This document shows positions 1-9,800 of a stretch of DNA of 64,000 nucleotides, in pieces; position 1 is the stretch's first letter, and each line of letters opens with the position of its first letter. The position numbers and the translations under genes are program-made. The notes beneath the pieces were generated by a model that was given only the letters and a program-made list of their open reading frames with translations, had not been told where the DNA came from and made no database searches. Origin of the DNA: Achromobacter sp. UMC46 (GTDB lineage Bacteria > Pseudomonadota > Gammaproteobacteria > Burkholderiales > Burkholderiaceae_B); contig NZ_LZZS01000033.1 of NCBI RefSeq assembly GCF_014170335.1, positions 186,001-250,000 of the forward strand, written 5' to 3'.

Positions 1-477
1 GGCGCCGATGCGCGCGCAGGCCAGCATGGCGGCCACGGTGTCCACGATCATCGGCATGTAGATCGTGACGCGGTCGCCGCGGCCGATGCCCGCGCGGCGG
101 AGCGCATTGCCCATCTTGCAGACCATGGCGTGCAGTTCGCGGTAGCTGATGCGCCGCGAGGGCGTGCCGGGGTCGTCCGGTTCCCAGACCAGCGCGGCCT
201 TGTCGCCATGGGTCTCAAGGTGGCGATCCAGGCAGTTGACGCTGACGTTCAATTCCCCGTCGGCGTACCAGCGGATTCGGAAGTCCTCGGCGGCGAAGCT
301 GACGTCCCGGATCTGCGTAGGGTCGCGGTCCCACTGCACGCGTTGCGCGGCGCGCGCCCAGAAAGCGTCGGGATCGCCAAGCGATGCCGCGTACTGGTCT
401 TCATACTGTTCTTGCGTGATCGTCTGCGGGCCGGCAAAGCCCTCGGGCACGGGATAGAGATCGCGGATGGGTTCCAT
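1..477 (-). CDS. acs: Acetyl-CoA synthetase, N-terminal part (cut by window edge)
   Basis: Reading the minus strand from the ATG at 477 gives 159 open codons that run off the window start, so only the N-terminal quarter of a ~650-residue enzyme is present. The product would activate acetate with ATP and CoA to acetyl-CoA through acetyl-AMP in the cytoplasm. The sequence shows the N-terminal helical cap typical of Acs (EQYEDQYAASLGDPDAFWA, then IRWYADGELNVSVNCLDRHL), followed by the start of the AMP-binding fold (RISYRELHAMVCKMGNALR, GRGDRVTIYMPM). The ATG follows the actP stop by 19 nt on the same strand, so uptake and activation of acetate are probably cotranscribed as DUF485-actP-acs. A propionyl-CoA synthetase is less likely given the ActP neighbour. 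Confidence 0.93.
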   Translation of the reverse strand, partial: MEPIRDLYPVPEGFAGPQTITQEQYEDQYAASLGDPDAFWARAAQRVQWDRDPTQIRDVSFAAEDFRIRWYADGELNVSVNCLDRHLETHGDKAALVWEPDDPGTPSRRISYRELHAMVCKMGNALRRAGIGRGDRVTIYMPMIVDTVAAMLACARIGA

Positions 478-496
478 GGAAGCTTCCTCTGAACGG

Positions 497-2173
497 TTAA
501 TGGCCGACGGCAGTGGTGGCGCCGATGCCGGTCTGGCTGCGGACGGTCAAGGCGTCGAAGGCGGCGGCTTCCTGCCGGGCCCGCGGGCTGCGGTCCAGTG
601 TCGAGAACAGCCAGATCGAGAAGAACGCCAGCGGGATGGACAGGATGCCCGGGTTGGGGAAGGGCGTGATGGGCGACGAAAAGCCGAAGACGTCCACCCA
701 CACGGTCTGGCTCAATACGACCCAGATCGTGGCGCTGGCCAGGCCCAGGAACCCGCCGATGGTCGCGCCCCGCGTGGTGCAGCCGCGCCACGAGATCGAC
801 AGCACCAGCACGGGGAAATTGGCGCTGGCCGCGATGGCGAAGGCCAACCCCACCATGAACGCCACGTTCTGGTTCTCGAACACGATGCCCAGCAGGATGG
901 CCATGACGCCCAAGGCGATGGTGGACAAGCGTGAAATGCGCATCTGCTGGTGTTCGGTGGCGCGGCCGCGGGCGATGACGTTGGCGTACAGGTCGTGCGA
1001 AATGGCGGCGGCGCCGGCCAGCGCCAGCCCGGCCACCACTGCCACGATGGTGGCGAAGGTGACGGCCGCCAGGAAACCCAGCAGCAGGTTGCCGCCCACG
1101 GCGTTGGCCAGGTGGACCGCGACCATGTTGGTGCCGCCGACCAGGCTTTTCATCATGTCGAAACCGCCGTCGGGGCCCGCCGCGAAGTACTCGGGGTGGC
1201 GCACCAGCAACGCGACCGCGCCGAAGCCGATGATGAAGGTGAGCAAATAGAAATAGCCGATGAATGCGCTGGCGTAGATCACAGACTTGCGCGCTTCCTT
1301 GGCGTTCGAGACGGTGAAGAAACGCATCAGGATGTGCGGCAGGCCGGCGGTGCCGAAGGCCAGCGCGATGCCCAGCGACAGGGCGTTCAGCGGATTGCCG
1401 CTGACCTGCGCGCCCGGCGCCAGCAGTTCCAGGCCGGACGGGTGCACGCGGGTGGCTTCGGCCAGCAGCGCGTCGGGGCTGTAGTCGAAGGCGGCCAGCA
1501 CCAGGACGGTCATCAGCGTGGCGCCGAAAAGCATCAGAACGGCCTTGATGATCTGCACCCAGGTCGTGGCGGTCATGCCGCCGAACACCACGTAGATCAT
1601 CATCAGCGACCCCACGATCAGCACGGCGACGTTGTAGTCCAGCCCGAACAGCAGCACGATCAGCTTGCCGGCGCCGACCATCTGCGCGATCAGGTACAGC
1701 GCGATGATCAGCAGCGACGCGCTGGCCGCCAGCACCCGCATGGGGGTCTGCGCCAACCGGAACGAGGTCACGTCCGCGAAGTTGTAGCGGCCCAGGTTGC
1801 GCAGCCGTTCGGCGATCAGGAACATGACCACCGGCCAGCCGAACAGGAAGCCGATGGCGTAGATCATGCCGTCGAAGCCGCTGACGTAGACCATGCCCGC
1901 GATGCCCAGGAAGGACGCGGCGGACAAGTAATCGCCTGCGATGGCCAGGCCGTTCTGGAAGCCGGACAGCCCGCCGCCCGCCGTGTAGAAGTCCGACGTG
2001 GTGCGGGTGCGTTTGGCGGCCCAGTACGTGATGCCCATCGTGCCGGCGATGAAGGTCAGGAACATCACGATGGCGGAGGGGCTGGCTTGGCCGGTGGTCG
2101 CGGCGCGGACCGATCCCGCCAGCGCGCAGCCCAGCACGAGGAGCCACGCGGCGACTGCTGTCTTGCGCTTCAT
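497..2173 (-). CDS. actP: Cation/acetate symporter ActP
   Basis: 558-residue sodium:solute symporter (SSS family) for acetate and other short carboxylates in the inner membrane. Following the start [20 protein letters not shown] there is a cleavable-looking N-terminal hydrophobic stretch, then about 13 membrane helices. The motif [20 protein letters not shown] and the [18 protein letters not shown] segment are characteristic of ActP. The start at 2173 is preferred over upstream in-frame codons because it overlaps the stop of the upstream DUF485 gene by 4 nt (ATGA), a usual translational coupling in this family. The downstream neighbour is acs, which supports acetate as substrate. Length matches ActP (about 550 residues). 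Confidence 0.95.
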   Translation of the reverse strand: MKRKTAVAAWLLVLGCALAGSVRAATTGQASPSAIVMFLTFIAGTMGITYWAAKRTRTTSDFYTAGGGLSGFQNGLAIAGDYLSAASFLGIAGMVYVSGFDGMIYAIGFLFGWPVVMFLIAERLRNLGRYNFADVTSFRLAQTPMRVLAASASLLIIALYLIAQMVGAGKLIVLLFGLDYNVAVLIVGSLMMIYVVFGGMTATTWVQIIKAVLMLFGATLMTVLVLAAFDYSPDALLAEATRVHPSGLELLAPGAQVSGNPLNALSLGIALAFGTAGLPHILMRFFTVSNAKEARKSVIYASAFIGYFYLLTFIIGFGAVALLVRHPEYFAAGPDGGFDMMKSLVGGTNMVAVHLANAVGGNLLLGFLAAVTFATIVAVVAGLALAGAAAISHDLYANVIARGRATEHQQMRISRLSTIALGVMAILLGIVFENQNVAFMVGLAFAIAASANFPVLVLSISWRGCTTRGATIGGFLGLASATIWVVLSQTVWVDVFGFSSPITPFPNPGILSIPLAFFSIWLFSTLDRSPRARQEAAAFDALTVRSQTGIGATTAVGH

Positions 2174-2481
2174 GAGACGTCCTTGATGATGGCGGCCAGC
2201 AGCGGGTCGAAAACCGTGTTGGAAAGATGGACGTAGGCAGAAATCAGCACCACCGCGCTGCACACGACGAGAATGCCGGTCAGGACGCCGATGCTCATCG
2301 TCATGCCGGGCAGCGGGCGGGCGAAGAAGGCGGGGTCGAACGCCAGGGTCAGGATGAAGCCAGCGTAGATAAGGCCGGCGACGGCGAAGAACAGCAGGCT
2401 GGTCCGGCTGCGGCGGCGCAGCAATTCCTGATATTTGGGATGCCGCATGACCGCGGCAACCACGCCGTTGGGCGAAGTCAT
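2170..2481 (-). CDS. DUF485 membrane protein (YjcH-like), actP partner
   Basis: 103-residue protein starting [20 protein letters not shown] at the ATG at 2481, with GGAGG about 8 nt upstream. Two hydrophobic segments are visible (about residues 28-48 and 63-85), with the DUF485 hallmark [11 protein letters not shown] before the first and [13 protein letters not shown] after the second. Genes of this family sit directly before actP in many proteobacteria (yjcH in E. coli) and belong to the acetate operon; their exact role is unknown. The stop overlaps the actP start by 4 nt. A longer reading from 2526 is possible but lacks a better ribosome binding site. Confidence 0.9.
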   Translation of the reverse strand: MTSPNGVVAAVMRHPKYQELLRRRSRTSLLFFAVAGLIYAGFILTLAFDPAFFARPLPGMTMSIGVLTGILVVCSAVVLISAYVHLSNTVFDPLLAAIIKDVS

Positions 2482-2711
2482 GGGGAGGGTCTCCTTGTTG
2501 TTATGGGCGAACGGGCCTCCGCCCAATATAGAGACGCATCAATTCGCGGGACATGCGACCTTAGTCGTAGGGGGAGGGCCCGAGTGACGGCTGGCTAAAG
2601 TGCGAGGCGTCAGCATGGCTATTGCCGTTTTCCCCCGGGCGGGTTGTATATGATGTGCGGGTCGTCCCGAGGAGGGGACGCAAACCCATACAACAACCAG
2701 ACACGGGTTTC

Positions 2712-3926
2712 ATGTCTACGCAAACCGATTCGATTTCCACCCGCACCCTCATCCTGGGCACGCTGGTGGTGCTGCTAGCCATGGGCGTGCGCGCCACATT
2801 TGGCCTTTTCATGCAACCCATGGGCCTGGCGCACGGCTGGGGCCGCGACGTGTTCTCGATGGCCTTCGCCCTGCAGAACCTGGTGTGGGGCGTGGCCTGC
2901 ATCTTCATGGGCATCCTGGCGGACCGCTACGGGTCGGGGCGCACCATCGCGCTGGGCGCGGTGCTGTACATGCTGGGCATGATCGGCACGCGCTTCGCCA
3001 CCGACGAGACCACGCTCTACCTGACCGCCGGCGTGCTGGTCGGTCTGGGTCAGGCGGGGACCACCTTCCCGGTGATCCTTCCGGTGGTGGCGCGCGCCGT
3101 GCCGGCGGCCTACCGCAGCACGGCGATGGGCATCGCCAGCGCCGGCGGTTCGCTGGGCCAGTTCGCCGTGGTGCCTACCGGGCAAGCCTTGATCACCGGC
3201 ATGGACTGGTCGGGCGCGCTGTGGGTGCTGTCGCTGTTCGTGGCTTGCGCCGCGCCGCTGGCCTATTTCCTGCGCGGGCGTCCGCAAGCGCACTCGGGGC
3301 CGCAGCAGTCGCTGGCATCGGCGGTGCGGCAGGCGGTGCGCCATCCTTCGTTCCACTTCCTGTTCTGGAGCTACTTCGTCTGCGGATTCCACACCGCCTT
3401 CATCACGCTGCACCTGCCGGCCTACGTGACCGACGGCGGCCTGACGGCGGGGCAAGGCGCGACCGCCGTGGCGCTGATCGGCCTGTTCAACGTGCTGGGC
3501 TCGTTCTACGCGGGCAAGCTGGGCGGAAAATACAGCAAGAAACGTTTGCTGGCGGTGGTGTATTTCATGCGGGCGTTCGGCATTCTGCTGCTATTGGCCA
3601 TGCCCTTGTCGGCGTGGGTGCTCTATGCCTTCGCGGCGTGGATGGGCCTGTTCTGGCTGGGCACGGTGCCGCTGACGCAAGGTCTGATCGGGCAGATCTA
3701 CGGACTGCGCTACGCGGCCACCCTGTCGGGCATCGTCTTCCTGGGGCACCAGTTGGGCAGTTTCATCGGCGTCTGGCTGGGCGGTTACGCCTACGCCAAG
3801 ACCGGCAATTACGATATGGTCTGGTGGCTGGGCGTGATCCTGGCCGTGGTGGCGGCGGCGCTGTGCCTGCCGGTGCGGGAGCAACCGGTGACGCCGGTTG
3901 CGCCAACGAGCCCCGCGTCGGCATGA
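2712..3926 (+). CDS. Major facilitator superfamily transporter
   Basis: 404-residue, 12-helix MFS protein beginning MSTQTDSISTRTLILGTLVV. The A-type motif between helices 2 and 3 is visible as GILADRYGSGRT, and a second copy occurs in the C-terminal half (YAGKLGGKYSKKRLL). The overall pattern (GVRATFGLFMQPMG in helix 1) resembles the OFA/monocarboxylate-type MFS group found in many Bordetella and Achromobacter copies. The substrate cannot be read from sequence. The chosen ATG begins just before helix 1; an upstream in-frame start at 2622 would add 30 residues without any recognisable feature. The stop overlaps the start of a 52-residue membrane protein, so the two are probably translated together. 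Confidence 0.88.
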   Translation: MSTQTDSISTRTLILGTLVVLLAMGVRATFGLFMQPMGLAHGWGRDVFSMAFALQNLVWGVACIFMGILADRYGSGRTIALGAVLYMLGMIGTRFATDETTLYLTAGVLVGLGQAGTTFPVILPVVARAVPAAYRSTAMGIASAGGSLGQFAVVPTGQALITGMDWSGALWVLSLFVACAAPLAYFLRGRPQAHSGPQQSLASAVRQAVRHPSFHFLFWSYFVCGFHTAFITLHLPAYVTDGGLTAGQGATAVALIGLFNVLGSFYAGKLGGKYSKKRLLAVVYFMRAFGILLLLAMPLSAWVLYAFAAWMGLFWLGTVPLTQGLIGQIYGLRYAATLSGIVFLGHQLGSFIGVWLGGYAYAKTGNYDMVWWLGVILAVVAAALCLPVREQPVTPVAPTSPASA

Positions 3927-4081
3927 CCCCGGCAACGCCTCCCGCCGTCCGCCGCCATCGGGGCTGGCGCGCCTTGGGGCTGCTGGCGCTGGCGGCCGTG
4001 CTGGGCCTGGCGTTCTGGGGCTACACCACGCCCGAGATGCAGATCCACTGGGAAAACCTGGCAGCTCTCTGCGGCTTTTAG
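3923..4081 (+). CDS. Small single-helix membrane protein (52 aa)
   Basis: The ATG at 3923 overlaps the TGA of the MFS gene (ATGA). The product has a basic N-terminus (AVRRHRGWRA), one hydrophobic helix (LGLLALAAVLGLAFWGY, about residues 19-35) and a short outside tail with a single Cys (NLAALCGF at the C-terminus). It is followed within 35 nt by a strong terminator, so the MFS gene and this ORF appear to form a two-gene unit. I do not recognise the family. The coupling, the clean topology signal and the terminator directly behind it argue that it is real, but there is no motif giving a function. Confidence 0.6.
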   Translation: MTPATPPAVRRHRGWRALGLLALAAVLGLAFWGYTTPEMQIHWENLAALCGF

Positions 4082-4112
4082 ACGCATTCGGCCGCTCGGC
4101 TCGCGGTATCCT

Positions 4113-4141
4113 ACGACGGAGTTTCCCCCGTCGTTTTTTTT
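4113..4141 (+). terminator. Rho-independent terminator after MFS/small membrane protein
   Basis: Stem ACGACGG (4113-4119) pairs with CCGTCGT (4128-4134), followed by an unbroken run of T to about 4141. It lies 32 nt after the stop of the 52-residue protein and before the nuclease gene at 4186. Confidence 0.85.
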
Positions 4142-4185
4142 CGCCATCCGCGCCAGCCGTTTCGGCACGCGCTTTGCAGGTGCCC

Positions 4186-6849
4186 ATGCAGGACGCATCG
4201 TTTTCCTATCCCGACCTATCGCTGCCGGACATCGGCGCCATGCCCGCGGCCGGCACGCTGGTGCTGACCGTGAACAACCGGCTGTCGCGCCGGTTGACGC
4301 TTGAACTGGCCGGCCTGCTGCGCCAGGAGCGCCAGGTCAGCGAACTGCCGCGCATCCTGCCGCTGTCGGCCTGGCTGGCGGAGTCCGCCAACGAGCTGGC
4401 TTTCGAGACGGATGACGACGTGCCCGCCTACCGGCTGGACAGTTTCGCCACGCAACTGGTGTGGACGGAAGCCATCCGGGCGGAAGAGGCCGAACGCGTG
4501 CTGCTGGACGCCAGCCAGGCCGCGCGGCTTTCCATGGATGCCGACCTGCTGATGGACGAATGGGACCTGCAAGTGCCGTCGGGCGCTGATACCGACGAAT
4601 ACCGGGGTTTCGCACGGTGGCGTGCGCGCTACCGCGAAACGCTGGCGGGCATCGACGCCGAGGACGCGAACCAGGGCTATGCGCGCGTGCTGCGCGCCCT
4701 GGAGGAGGGCCGGTTGGCGACGCCCGCCCAATTGGTGCTGGCGGGTTTCACCGATATGTCGCCCCGTTTTCGCCGCCTGCTCCAGGCGTTTGAAGCGCAG
4801 GGCACCGTGGTCGCGCAGTGGCGCGACGCACAGCGGGGGCAAGCCGTGGCGCGGCGGTTCGAGGCGGCGGACCAGGGCGCCGAATGGCGTGCCGCGGCCG
4901 CATGGGCAGCCAGCCGTCTGAAGGCGAATCCGCAAGGACGCTACGCCATCGTGTCGCCCCAACTGGAGGCCGAATCCCCGTTCGCGCGGCGCGTGCTGAG
5001 CCAGGCCCTGGCGGGCCGGGAGGGGGCGCCGGCCTACGCGTTCAACGTCGCAGTGGGCCGGCCGTTGAATGAATGGCCGATGGCGCGCGCCGCGCTGGCC
5101 TGGCTGCGCGCGCTGGCCGAATGCGCCGCCGGCAAGGGTTGCGGCGTGGACGTGCTGGGCGCCGCCTTGCTGGCCGGGCATTGCGCGGGCGATGTCCGCG
5201 ACGGCGCGCGGCTGGCCGCGATCGACGCGCGCTGGCGGCGGCAGGCCGTGCAGCATGTCGGCCCGCAGGATTGGAAGAAGCGGCTGGCCGATATCCCGGC
5301 CCTGGCGCAAGCCTGGAACCAGGCGATGGAGATCTGGACGCAGGGCGGTCGCCAAGCCACCTGCGACATCTGGATGCTGCGCATGAAAGCCGCGCTGACG
5401 GCGCTGGGATTTCCCGGCGAAGCGGTGCTGGACAGCGTGGACTATCAAGTGATGGGTGCGCTGGGCGACGCGCTGGGCAGTTTTTCGGCATTGGCGCCGG
5501 CGGCGGGCCGCCTGGGCGGCGTGGCGGCGGTGAACCTGCTGCACAGCGTGGCGCGGTCGGCGTCGTTCCAGCCGCAACGCGATCCGTTGGCGCGGCTGGA
5601 CGTGCTGGGGTTGCTGGAAGCCGAGGGCGGCTATTGGGACGGCGTGTGGATGCTGGGGCTGACCGACGATGTGCTGCCCGCGTCGCCCAAACCCAATCCG
5701 CTGCTGCCGTTGGCCGTGTTGCGCCAGGCGAAGGCGCCGCGCGCCACGCCCGAGCGGGAACGCGAATGGGCTGAAGGCATGTACGCCGCGCTGTGCCGCT
5801 GCGCGCCCGACCTCATCGTCAGCCATGCCCATATGGACGGCGAGCGCGAACTGCGCCCCTCGCCGTTGATCGCCGCCGCCGCGGTGACGGACTGGGCGCC
5901 GGCCGAAGCCGATGACGTGGCCGCGCTGCCGCAGGAATCCCTGGACGACAACCAGGGCCCGCCTCTGGCTGCGGGAAACCGCGGCGGCGGGGGCCTGGAC
6001 GTCCTGGACACGCAGGCGCGCAATCCGCTGTGGGCGTTCGTGCGCCACCGCTTGGGCGGACGCGAGCTGGCGCCGTATGCCGACATCGCCACGGTGAACG
6101 TGCGCGGGCAGTTCCTGCACAAGGCGCTGGAACGGGTGTGGGGCATGATGCCCGACCAGGAGGCCTTGCACGAGATCGTGGCCGCCGGCCGGCTGGCCGC
6201 CTTGCTGGAGCAGGCGGTGGCGCAGGCTGCCGACGAAGAACTCAAGGACTACGCGCCCGCGCTGAAGGCCCTGGAATGCCAGCGCGCCCGCGCGGTGCTG
6301 GCCTCGTGGCTGGACCTGGAGGCGCAACGCCTGCCGTTCGCCGTCGCCCAGGTCGAAAAAGACCATCAATGGCAGCGCGGGGCGCTGAACCTGAAACTGC
6401 GGCTGGACCGTATCGACAGCCTGGCCGACGGCCGCAACGTCATCGTCGACTACAAGACCGGCGTGGCCGCCGCCAAGCCCGAACCCGACTGGTCGCGCAG
6501 CCGGCCGGTGAACGTGCAGTTGCCGTTCTATGCCTCGGTGCTGGCGGATGCCGCGGGCGGCGAGGTGGCGGGCCTGGTGCTGGCGCAGATCCACGCGCGC
6601 CAAGTAGCCGCGCAAGGCCTGGCCGACGAAGACCTGGGCGTGCCCGGCGTCACGCTGGCCGAAGACAGCAAGTACTTCGATGGCCTGTCCTGGCCCGAGA
6701 TCCGGCAGCGCTGGCGCGTGGCGATCGAGGCGCTAGCCGACGAGTATGTCGCCGGGGTGGCCACCAATGTGGCTTACCGGCGGGACGATTTGAAATACTG
6801 CGATGCATTGCCGTTCCTGCGTTTGCATCTGGACGATGAGGACGCATGA
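4186..6849 (+). CDS. AddB-like PD-(D/E)XK nuclease, probable DNA repair protein
   Basis: 887-residue protein beginning MQDASFSYPDLSLPDIGAMP. The N-terminal two-thirds resemble the inactivated helicase-like part of AddB (for example GTLVLTVNNRLSRRLTLEL near residue 25). The C-terminal part carries a RecB-type nuclease core with VIVDYKTG (Asp755, Lys757) preceded by LRLDRIDSLADG. It matches the betaproteobacterial family usually called probable DNA repair protein, encoded immediately before a UvrD/AddA-type helicase, as here (next start 3 nt after this stop). Together they would resect double-strand DNA ends for recombination. In AddB proteins a Cys commonly precedes the nuclease core as part of an iron-sulphur site; here the matching segment reads QARNPLWAF with Asn613, while a C-terminal Cys (LKYCDALPFL) remains. 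The start ATG lies after the terminator; no strong ribosome site is seen. Confidence 0.85.
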   Translation: MQDASFSYPDLSLPDIGAMPAAGTLVLTVNNRLSRRLTLELAGLLRQERQVSELPRILPLSAWLAESANELAFETDDDVPAYRLDSFATQLVWTEAIRAEEAERVLLDASQAARLSMDADLLMDEWDLQVPSGADTDEYRGFARWRARYRETLAGIDAEDANQGYARVLRALEEGRLATPAQLVLAGFTDMSPRFRRLLQAFEAQGTVVAQWRDAQRGQAVARRFEAADQGAEWRAAAAWAASRLKANPQGRYAIVSPQLEAESPFARRVLSQALAGREGAPAYAFNVAVGRPLNEWPMARAALAWLRALAECAAGKGCGVDVLGAALLAGHCAGDVRDGARLAAIDARWRRQAVQHVGPQDWKKRLADIPALAQAWNQAMEIWTQGGRQATCDIWMLRMKAALTALGFPGEAVLDSVDYQVMGALGDALGSFSALAPAAGRLGGVAAVNLLHSVARSASFQPQRDPLARLDVLGLLEAEGGYWDGVWMLGLTDDVLPASPKPNPLLPLAVLRQAKAPRATPEREREWAEGMYAALCRCAPDLIVSHAHMDGERELRPSPLIAAAAVTDWAPAEADDVAALPQESLDDNQGPPLAAGNRGGGGLDVLDTQARNPLWAFVRHRLGGRELAPYADIATVNVRGQFLHKALERVWGMMPDQEALHEIVAAGRLAALLEQAVAQAADEELKDYAPALKALECQRARAVLASWLDLEAQRLPFAVAQVEKDHQWQRGALNLKLRLDRIDSLADGRNVIVDYKTGVAAAKPEPDWSRSRPVNVQLPFYASVLADAAGGEVAGLVLAQIHARQVAAQGLADEDLGVPGVTLAEDSKYFDGLSWPEIRQRWRVAIEALADEYVAGVATNVAYRRDDLKYCDALPFLRLHLDDEDA

Positions 6850-6852
6850 GCC

Positions 6853-9800
6853 ATGGCTGAACAAGAACGCTTGCCGCAGGACCACGCTGCGCGCGCCGAC
6901 GCGCTGGACCCGGCCCGGTCATTCCTGGTGCAGGCCCCGGCCGGATCCGGCAAGACCGAGCTGCTGACCGACCGCATCCTGGCCCTGTTGGCCACGGTGA
7001 GCCGTCCGGAAGAGATCGTGGCCATCACCTTCACGCGCAAGGCGGCTTCCGAAATGCATGCGCGCGTGCTGAGCAAGCTGCGCCGCGGGTTGGACGGGCC
7101 GCCCGAGGCCATGCATGAACGCCGCAGCTGGGAACTGGCCCGCGCCGCGCTGGCGCGCAACGAAGAACAGGGCTGGCATCTGCTGGACCATCCCGCGCGC
7201 CTGGCCATCCGCACCATCGACTCGTTCTGCGCGGGGCTCGTGCGCAGCATGCCATGGCTGTCGGAATTGGGCGGCATGCCCGACATCACCGACGACGCCC
7301 GCGCGAACTACGAAGCCGCGGCGCGGGCCACGCTGGACCTGGCCGACGACTACGACGCCGTGCGTGTCCTCTTGCAGCATCTGGACGTGGACGTGCAGGC
7401 GGCCAAGGACGCCATTGCCGACATGCTGGGCCAGCGCGATCAGTGGCTGCCGTTGCTGCGCCATGGGTCCGACCGCGCGGGCATGGAGGCCATGCTGGCC
7501 GAGGCGATCGGCGAAGACCTGGACGCGCTCAGCGAAGCCATGCCGTATGGCTGGGCCGAAGCGCTGTGCGGCCCGGCCCGATTGGCCGCGACCCAACTGC
7601 AGGACGGCGACGACGACAACAAGCTGCTGCCGCTGCTGGACTGGACGGAGGAATTGCCGCCGGACGCCGAGGTGCTGGACCAGTGGCGCGCGGTGGCGCA
7701 CCTGCTGCTGACCGGCACGGGCAGCCTGCGCAAGACGGTCAACAAGAACCTGGGCTTTCCGGCCAAGTGCGCGCACAAGGAACCCTTCGTGGCGTGGCTG
7801 GAATCGGCCGACGGGCAGGCCGCCTGGGTGCGCCGCCTGAACGCCGTGCGCGATATCCCCGAACCGCGCTTCACCGATGCGCAATGGGAAGTGCTGGGTG
7901 CTCAACTGATGACCCTGGCCCTGGCGGTGGCGCAGTTGCGCCTGCGTTTCGCGGACACGGGCGAGGTCGACTTCATCGAGATCGCGCAACGCGCGGCCTC
8001 GGCGCTGGGCAGCGCCGACGATCCCGGCGAATTGCTGCTGAAACTGGACGCGTCGATCCGCCATCTGCTGATCGACGAATTCCAGGACACCAGCCAGACG
8101 CAGCTGGACCTGTTGCGCACGCTGACCTCCGGTTGGCAGGCGGGCGACGGCCGCACGCTGTTCCTGGTGGGCGACCCGATGCAGTCCATCTACCGGTTCC
8201 GCAAGGCCGAAGTGGGCCTGTTCCTGGAGGTGGCGGACATCGGCGTGGGCGAGTTGCAACCTGATTTCCTGAACCTGACCGACAACTTCCGCTCGCAGGC
8301 GGGCATCGTGGACTGGGTGAACCGGTCGTTCGTGTCGTTGCTGCCCAAGCGCAGCGACGCCGCCGCGGGCGCCATCTCGTACAGCCCGTCCACCGCCTTC
8401 CACGAGGCGTTGCCGGACCCGGCCGTGCGCTTCCACCCCGCCTGGTCGCGCGCCGGCGTGGCGCCGGCCGAAGAGCAGGCCGAAGACATCGCGGTCGGCC
8501 TGGTGCGCCAGGCGCTGGCCGATCACAAGGGCGCCAAGCATCCGGTCGCGGTGCTGGTGCGCGCCCGCAGCCATCTGGGCAACTTGACGCGCCGGCTGGC
8601 GCAAGAGGGCATCCGCTGCCGCGCCGTGGACCTGGTGCCGCTGGCGCTGCGCCCGGTGGTGGCCGACCTGGTGCAACTGGTGCGCGCGCTATCGCATCCG
8701 GGCGACCGGATGGCGTGGCTGTCGGTGCTGCGCGCGCCATATTGCGGTCTGACCCTGACGTCCCTGCAGCGCCTGTTTGGCGACGACCACATCACCCCGG
8801 TGCCGGTGCTGCTTGAACGCGCGCTGCGCATCGTGCGGCCGACAATGCCTGCCGTGGCCGACGCGGCGCCGCAAGGCTCCCTGTTCGACGCCGCGCCGGC
8901 CGCGCCCGAATCGCCGTCAGCGCAGGCACTGCTTGGCGCCGACGAATTCGCGCGGCTGCGCCAGGTCGCGGCCATCCTGCTGGACAAGCGCAACGACTCC
9001 GGCGCGATGCCGTTCGCGGCCTGGGTGGAATCGTTGTGGCGCCGCCTGGGCGGTCCGGCGCTGTATGCCGGCCTGTCGGTGGCGAACGATGCGGAAAGCC
9101 TGTTCCAGCTGGTCGAGCGCCTGGCCCCGCACGGCGGCATCGACCCGGCCGCGCTCGACGCCGGCATCTCGCGGCTGTTCGCTGCGCCCGATGCGGCGGA
9201 CGAGGACGACGGTGCGGTCGAGATCATGACCATGCACAAGTCCAAGGGCCTGCAGTTCGAAACCGTCATCCTGTATGGCCTGCACCGCGCCCCGCGCGGT
9301 GACCAGGCTCCGCTGGTGCGCTTCGAGCAGAGCGGCGGCCGCGTGCTGTTCGGCCCGGTCAAGCCGCGCGCGGAAACCGAGGCCGACCCGGTGTCGCGCT
9401 ATCTGGGCGCACGCGAGGCGCGCCGCGCCTCCTATGAAATCGACCGCCTGCTGTACGTCGCCGCTACCCGCGCGCGCAAACGCCTGCATCTGGTGGGGCA
9501 CGTGTCGCTGGACGAGGCCACGGGCCAGGTCAAGACGCCCCCCTCGGCCAGCCTGCTGGGCCGCCTGTGGCCCTGCCTGGAAACGCCCGTTCCACCGTCG
9601 CAGCAAGGCGAGGCCGAACCCGAAACCGTCGACGGCCCGGAATGGCAGGGCGAACCCTTGCGGCGGGTGTCAGGCGAGGGCCTGGCGCAATTGGCGGGCC
9701 AGTCCGACATCACGGTCAGCCCCGGCTTCGGCGCCGCCGCCCGCGGCGCCTGGGGCGACGGCAGCGAACATCCCGCCTGGCAACTGGAGGCCGGCTACGA

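Noticed and set aside
249..2147. Long Arg/His-rich open frame antisense to actP
   Set aside because: A shadow of the ActP coding frame in GC-rich DNA; composition is not protein-like and it overlaps acs and actP fully.
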